Below are positions 5,561-8,273 of a stretch of DNA of 8,273 nt, one piece after another. Under the pieces are notes generated by a model. It saw only the letters and a program-made list of their open reading frames with translations. It was not told the DNA's origin and did not search any database. The first letter of the stretch is position 1. Every line of letters begins with the position of its first letter. Made by a program: the position numbers and the translations under genes. This DNA is from Methanosarcinales archaeon (GTDB taxonomy: Archaea > Halobacteriota > Methanosarcinia > Methanosarcinales > Methanogasteraceae): positions 1 through 8,273 of the forward strand of contig JAUWCK010000039.1 of the NCBI GenBank assembly GCA_030609345.1, read 5' to 3'.

Positions 5561-6183
5561 ATTTCTACGTACAGTATGCAAATATTCGCCACGAGTTCGG
5601 CGAAATTAGTTGCAGCTAATGTATATGTTACCGACAGAGATCCGGCATCGGCGCATGGAATCCGCGCATAAATCCCGCAATTATCTGCATCGCCAGCAGC
5701 TCCCTGCTGGAATACAGAAAGCAACGCACCACGTTTATTCGTATTCCAAAACGCATTCGCGCCCGTGCCACTGATTACTGCATCGGTGCTTATTCTACCA
5801 GCCGCCGCTACAGATACTCCGTCGAGGAATCCGTCAGCATCACCAGAATCACCCGAAAGTGTCCCAACGTCAACCTCCTTTGTTGTGCCGGTATCCTCTT
5901 TCGTTGTAACATCAAGCCAAACATCGAGAATAAGAGACTTCGCTGGGAGATCCCATCCGGTATCCTGTTCGTCTGTTGACGCAACGATCGTCACCGGAAG
6001 TGTCTTCAGCTTGATTGCCGCACCGACGGTACTGAGATCGCACTCATTCAATTCACTCACAGTTGACGTTATACCGTCGAGGGCATTCAATTCTGCGGGT
6101 GTTGATGTTACGAGCACACCACCGACTTTAAGACCTTTAAGGTCTGTGTAATGATGTGGGTTTAGCTTTATTGTATCTACCAT
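5554..6183 (-). CDS. Fibre/decoration-like virion protein (209 aa)
   Basis: Residues 29-50 carry the motif TPAELNALDGI...VSELN, typical of short repeats in phage tail and head fibre proteins ('AELN.LDGIT..V.ELN'). The remainder is predicted beta-rich, with DTGWDLPAKSLILDVWLDV at 74-92 and a glycine/aspartate-rich stretch near 106-120. The end, NICILYVEIA, would be a final strand. From memory, the ELN motif followed by an 'LPA.sLI.DV.l.V' domain recurs in structural proteins of uncultured tailed phages. The start has an optimal AAGGAGG about 8 bases upstream, which suggests high expression alongside the capsid protein. A capsid decoration or short fibre is the best guess. The stop codon lies inside the terminator-like hairpin. 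Confidence 0.78.
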   Translation of the reverse strand: MVDTIKLNPHHYTDLKGLKVGGVLVTSTPAELNALDGITSTVSELNECDLSTVGAAIKLKTLPVTIVASTDEQDTGWDLPAKSLILDVWLDVTTKEDTGTTKEVDVGTLSGDSGDADGFLDGVSVAAAGRISTDAVISGTGANAFWNTNKRGALLSVFQQGAAGDADNCGIYARIPCADAGSLSVTYTLAATNFAELVANICILYVEIA

Positions 6184-6192
6184 ATTGATACC

Positions 6193-6229
6193 TCCTTATA
6201 AAAGGAATAGAGGAGACTCACTCCTCTAT
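6193..6229 (-). promoter_or_regulatory. Leader with two adjacent hairpins before the fibre/decoration gene
   Basis: On the transcript a 9-bp perfect stem (6229-6221 with 6215-6207) with a 5-base loop encloses the TGA of the preceding gene, and is followed by TTCCTTTTAT. A second, 5-bp stem pairs TCCTT (6206-6202) with AAGGA (6197-6193) of the ribosome site of the next gene. The first may protect or end the capsid transcript; the second may partly hide the ribosome site. Both are seen in the sequence; the regulatory role is inferred. Confidence 0.45.
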
Positions 6230-6700
6230 AACGTCGGCTATTCCGCGGCAAAGTCCGACAGTTCCATTCGCAAAGATCAGTGTATTCAGGATGGATATGA
6301 CGTTTACCGTTCCGGTGTGTATTGCCGCTGTCGTGCCGAAGCACCCTCTCGTGCATCCGGTGAGCGTTCCTGACGCTGCCGCACCACCCGCCGCATAGCT
6401 TATGATTTCCGTGCCGATCATAACGTACCCATTGGTTTCAGGTAGCTGAGTTGCATCGTCGCAATTCTCATATATAACTGTCTCCTGAGTTGCTGTCATA
6501 TCCGCCGCTGTCTGATCCATAAGTGCGTATGCGCAAGTATTCTGTGCCCCAGTCGGTAGAACGGCGTAGCATGCACCAATTGGGCGATCAAATACCACCC
6601 AATCTGATGTATCACCACCAGTGAACTTAAATTTAAGTACTTTACCGCCAAGGTTTGGTGAGACATTATATGTCGTCTCTGCTATCAATGCTGCTGTCAT
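6218..6700 (-). CDS. Virion-type protein with GTEIISY/RGCFGT motif pair (160 aa)
   Basis: Residues 91-102 read GYVMIGTEIISY and 112-128 read TLTGCTRGCFGTTAAIH, followed by GTVNV. The pattern 'I..E.i.Y...LTG.tRG..GT.A..H..G..V' is common in phage structural and baseplate-type proteins and probably forms a small beta module. The first half (residues 1-60) is beta-rich with DWVVFDRP. Six cysteines (44, 56, 80, 116, 120, 151) are unusual for a virion protein of this size. There is no signal peptide or membrane segment. The AAGGAGG site overlaps the capsid gene's TAA (TAAGGAGG), so it is coupled to capsid synthesis. Likely a decoration or minor head protein; its exact role is unknown. Confidence 0.75.
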   Translation of the reverse strand: MTAALIAETTYNVSPNLGGKVLKFKFTGGDTSDWVVFDRPIGACYAVLPTGAQNTCAYALMDQTAADMTATQETVIYENCDDATQLPETNGYVMIGTEIISYAAGGAAASGTLTGCTRGCFGTTAAIHTGTVNVISILNTLIFANGTVGLCRGIADVIEE

Positions 6701-6712
6701 GTATATTCCTCC

Positions 6713-7759
6713 TTATTCCGTTATACCGTATAGCTGTCCCATACCTTCCGGGAATTTGTTGATCATAGTGCTGTACGTTTTGAGGTAAAAACGTTCCGAA
6801 TCCGACGTTTTCGCCAATCTTTCGAAGGTGATATCCTGCAGCACACGTCTCTGAACGAAATTAGTGTTGATACAGAAAATTCTCCTCGATCCAGTCGTAT
6901 CCGGCATGAATTGCGAGATCAATAGCGGAATCCGCCCTACGACCGTCTGAATACTTGGCACCTGAAGTCCCCAAGCAATCGTTATATTCGGATCGGTGTA
7001 TCGCACGTAATCCATCTGCTGCTCGATCAGATCGGTTGCCGTAAATGGATCCGTGATGAGCAAGTTCGGCGCGCCCTTATCCACAAAGCACTGGTTGACA
7101 AGCTCTGTAACATCTGACAGAGATATAGCACCACCAACGTCAACCGTGTTTGCCGTCAGAATCTGCTGCAATCCATCTGGCTGATACTGGTTCGTTGCAT
7201 TGTTACCAGTCAGGATCATCTCTTCCAAAGCTTCATTTATACTTTGGGTCTTATTGATCACTTCACGCTGCATCGAAGACTCAAAGTGAGCGCCAGCAAT
7301 CTGTGCCACACCCGTAACCCGACCACTAATTCTCAAATACTTGATCGATTCACTTGCCTCTTCCTTCGTGTCATCGCTCTCCGCGAGTGCGGGATCTTCA
7401 GCACCCCATGCAGCATCTCCACGAGCCGTGATTTTGTAGTACTGTGCAACCTTACCTTTATTGGTCACCTTGGGTATCAATGTCAACAGAGGCGTTAGAC
7501 GCCTTGTTATATCGATTACATCCTTGTCCCAAACTATTGGGGTCAATGCATAGCCTGCCGCCCCACTTGCTGCCCCAACGTTCACTGCTTTATGTAGCAA
7601 CCCGTTATCAACAACAACATCGCCCGCATCATCGACCATCGTCTCGATCTTACCGAACCCGTCTTCGTATACCGTCTCGTCTGGCATCTCACCAAAAGAT
7701 GCCTTATATAGTGACTCAGAATCGATCTCTGCCGACCCGCCCCACATAGCTCCTGCCAT
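6713..7759 (-). CDS. Major capsid protein, HK97-fold type (348 aa)
   Basis: The protein fits the HK97-type capsid plan. Residues 1-60 are a variable arm. Residues 85-165 hold the N-terminal strand and E-loop region (LTPLLTLIPKV, VAQYYKITARGDAAWG, SIKYLRISGRVTGVAQ). Residues 165-188 form the spine helix (REVINKTQSINEALEEMIL). The A-domain includes PNLLITDPFTATDLIEQQMD, RIPLLISQFMP and the end ERFYLKTYSTMINKFPEGM. A length near 350 is normal for the fold. I chose ATG 7759, giving MAGAMWGG, because GGAGG lies 8 bases upstream and the junction with the scaffold stop is TAATATG. An in-frame start at 7789 would overlap the previous gene and has no site. The gene directly follows the scaffold-like gene, the usual order. 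No protease domain is fused. Confidence 0.88.
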   Translation of the reverse strand: MAGAMWGGSAEIDSESLYKASFGEMPDETVYEDGFGKIETMVDDAGDVVVDNGLLHKAVNVGAASGAAGYALTPIVWDKDVIDITRRLTPLLTLIPKVTNKGKVAQYYKITARGDAAWGAEDPALAESDDTKEEASESIKYLRISGRVTGVAQIAGAHFESSMQREVINKTQSINEALEEMILTGNNATNQYQPDGLQQILTANTVDVGGAISLSDVTELVNQCFVDKGAPNLLITDPFTATDLIEQQMDYVRYTDPNITIAWGLQVPSIQTVVGRIPLLISQFMPDTTGSRRIFCINTNFVQRRVLQDITFERLAKTSDSERFYLKTYSTMINKFPEGMGQLYGITE

Positions 7760-7760
7760 A

Positions 7761-8225
7761 TTATTTGCCTCCTGTTCTGAAAGACTCACCTATAATGTTA
7801 GCGAGGTGCCCCTTCTTTGTCTTCTTCTTATCCTTCTCGTCGAGATCCTCGCCATCCTGCGTCGCTTTGTACAGCGGCGATTCCTCAACCAACTTCAGCC
7901 GTGCTTCGAGTGTTTCCATCTTCTGGACGTCCTCGGCTACCGTTTCAGTTACATCTTCTGACTTTTCGGTATCGACATCATCCGTGTCTTCGCTCTTCAT
8001 TGCCGTTTGCGGACTTGCCTTCAGTGCTGTCGCTTGCGACTTAACCTTCGCTTCCAAGCCCTCGATCTGTGCCCTGAGATTCTTCATCTCGGCAAGCAAT
8101 CGATCGTAGTCATCAGCTTTCTCAAGTATCGCACTTTCCTGCGCATGCTCGTCCATTGTGCTCTTGATGAAAGTCTTGAGTTCTTCCGGTTCAAATCTTA
8201 CAATATTCTCTTCCTGTTCTGCCAT
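7761..8225 (-). CDS. Scaffold-like acidic coiled-coil protein (154 aa)
   Basis: The protein is almost fully helical and charged. It opens MAEQEENIVRFEPEELKTFI, then has a coiled coil at about 30-66 (LLAEMKNLRAQIEGLEAKVK) and an acidic linker at 78-100 (EDTDDVDTEKSEDVTETVAE). A second helix at 100-116 is followed by a basic end (KDKKKTKKGHLANIIGESFR). This layout, with a basic C-terminal helix that could bind the capsid protein, and the position right before the capsid gene, match phage scaffolding proteins. AGGAGGT lies 7 bases before ATG 8225. A second in-frame ATG at 8261 also has GGAGGT upstream and would add 12 residues. A capsid-assembly role is likely from context; no sequence motif proves it. 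Confidence 0.75.
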   Translation of the reverse strand: MAEQEENIVRFEPEELKTFIKSTMDEHAQESAILEKADDYDRLLAEMKNLRAQIEGLEAKVKSQATALKASPQTAMKSEDTDDVDTEKSEDVTETVAEDVQKMETLEARLKLVEESPLYKATQDGEDLDEKDKKKTKKGHLANIIGESFRTGGK

Positions 8226-8226
8226 G

Positions 8227-8273
8227 TTATGACCTCCTATATTTGTTTCTGTGTTTTTCATCACCACCTCCTC
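8227..8273 (-). CDS. Possible C-terminus of an upstream gene (partial)
   Basis: A frame entering from the window edge encodes GGGDEKHRNKYRRS and ends with TAA at 8229-8227, one base before the scaffold ATG. The resulting TAACATG junction is identical to that at 4375-4369, and the basic end looks protein-like. Only 14 codons are visible, so the claim depends on the missing sequence. The alternative is that the upstream gene stops at the TGA near 8263 in another frame. Confidence 0.35.
   Translation of the reverse strand, partial: GGGDEKHRNKYRRS

Noticed and set aside
5765..6151. 128-codon plus-strand open frame
   Set aside because: Mirror of the fibre/decoration gene; proline/serine/threonine-rich and without a start signal.
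7765..8109. 114-codon plus-strand open frame, serine and phenylalanine rich
   Set aside because: It mirrors the acidic GAN/GAR codons of the scaffold-like gene, giving S/F/L-rich nonsense.

Overview
This window looks like part of the structural and host-interaction region of a tailed double-stranded DNA virus or provirus (Caudoviricetes-like). All sixteen gene calls lie on the minus strand, so the transcript reads from position 8273 down to 1. The case rests on an HK97-fold type major capsid protein preceded by an acidic coiled-coil scaffold-like protein, and on several proteins that resemble, from memory, fibre and decoration proteins of uncultured tailed phages. Genes are packed almost without gaps and joined by ATGA or TAANATG junctions. 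No cellular housekeeping gene, tRNA, rRNA, CRISPR array or insertion sequence is visible. The host cannot be fixed from the sequence. Strong AAGGAGG-type ribosome sites and a stem-loop with a T-rich tail fit a bacterial host, but a methanogen-like or other archaeal host is not excluded.

Layout in transcription order. (1) Head module, 8273-6713: the last codons of a possible upstream gene, a scaffold-like protein and the major capsid protein. (2) Two virion accessory proteins, 6700-5554: one has a GTEIISY / RGCFGTTAAIH motif pair, the other has the 'AELNALDGI...ELN' motif of phage fibres. This block ends in a strong hairpin that overlaps the last stop codon. (3) A chain of six small genes, 5508-4087: a coiled-coil protein, a 45-residue peptide with a signal sequence, a two-helix holin-like protein, a membrane-anchored beta-rich protein with a calcium-loop-like motif, a 47-residue helical protein, and a one-helix coiled-coil membrane protein. 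Two of these were found only by reading the junctions. (4) Virion-surface and glycan module, 4074-1: a small structural protein, a DUF4038/GH140-like glycoside hydrolase, a LamG/concanavalin-like protein, a fibre-like protein with an internal duplication, and the start of a protein made of tandem Y-W-P repeats.

My reading, which is inference, is that the early part builds the capsid, the middle set acts at the host membrane (lysis, exclusion or surface display), and the last set forms adhesion and glycan-cleaving parts of the virion. No tail tube, tape measure, portal, terminase or integrase lies in the window, so the tail type is unknown.
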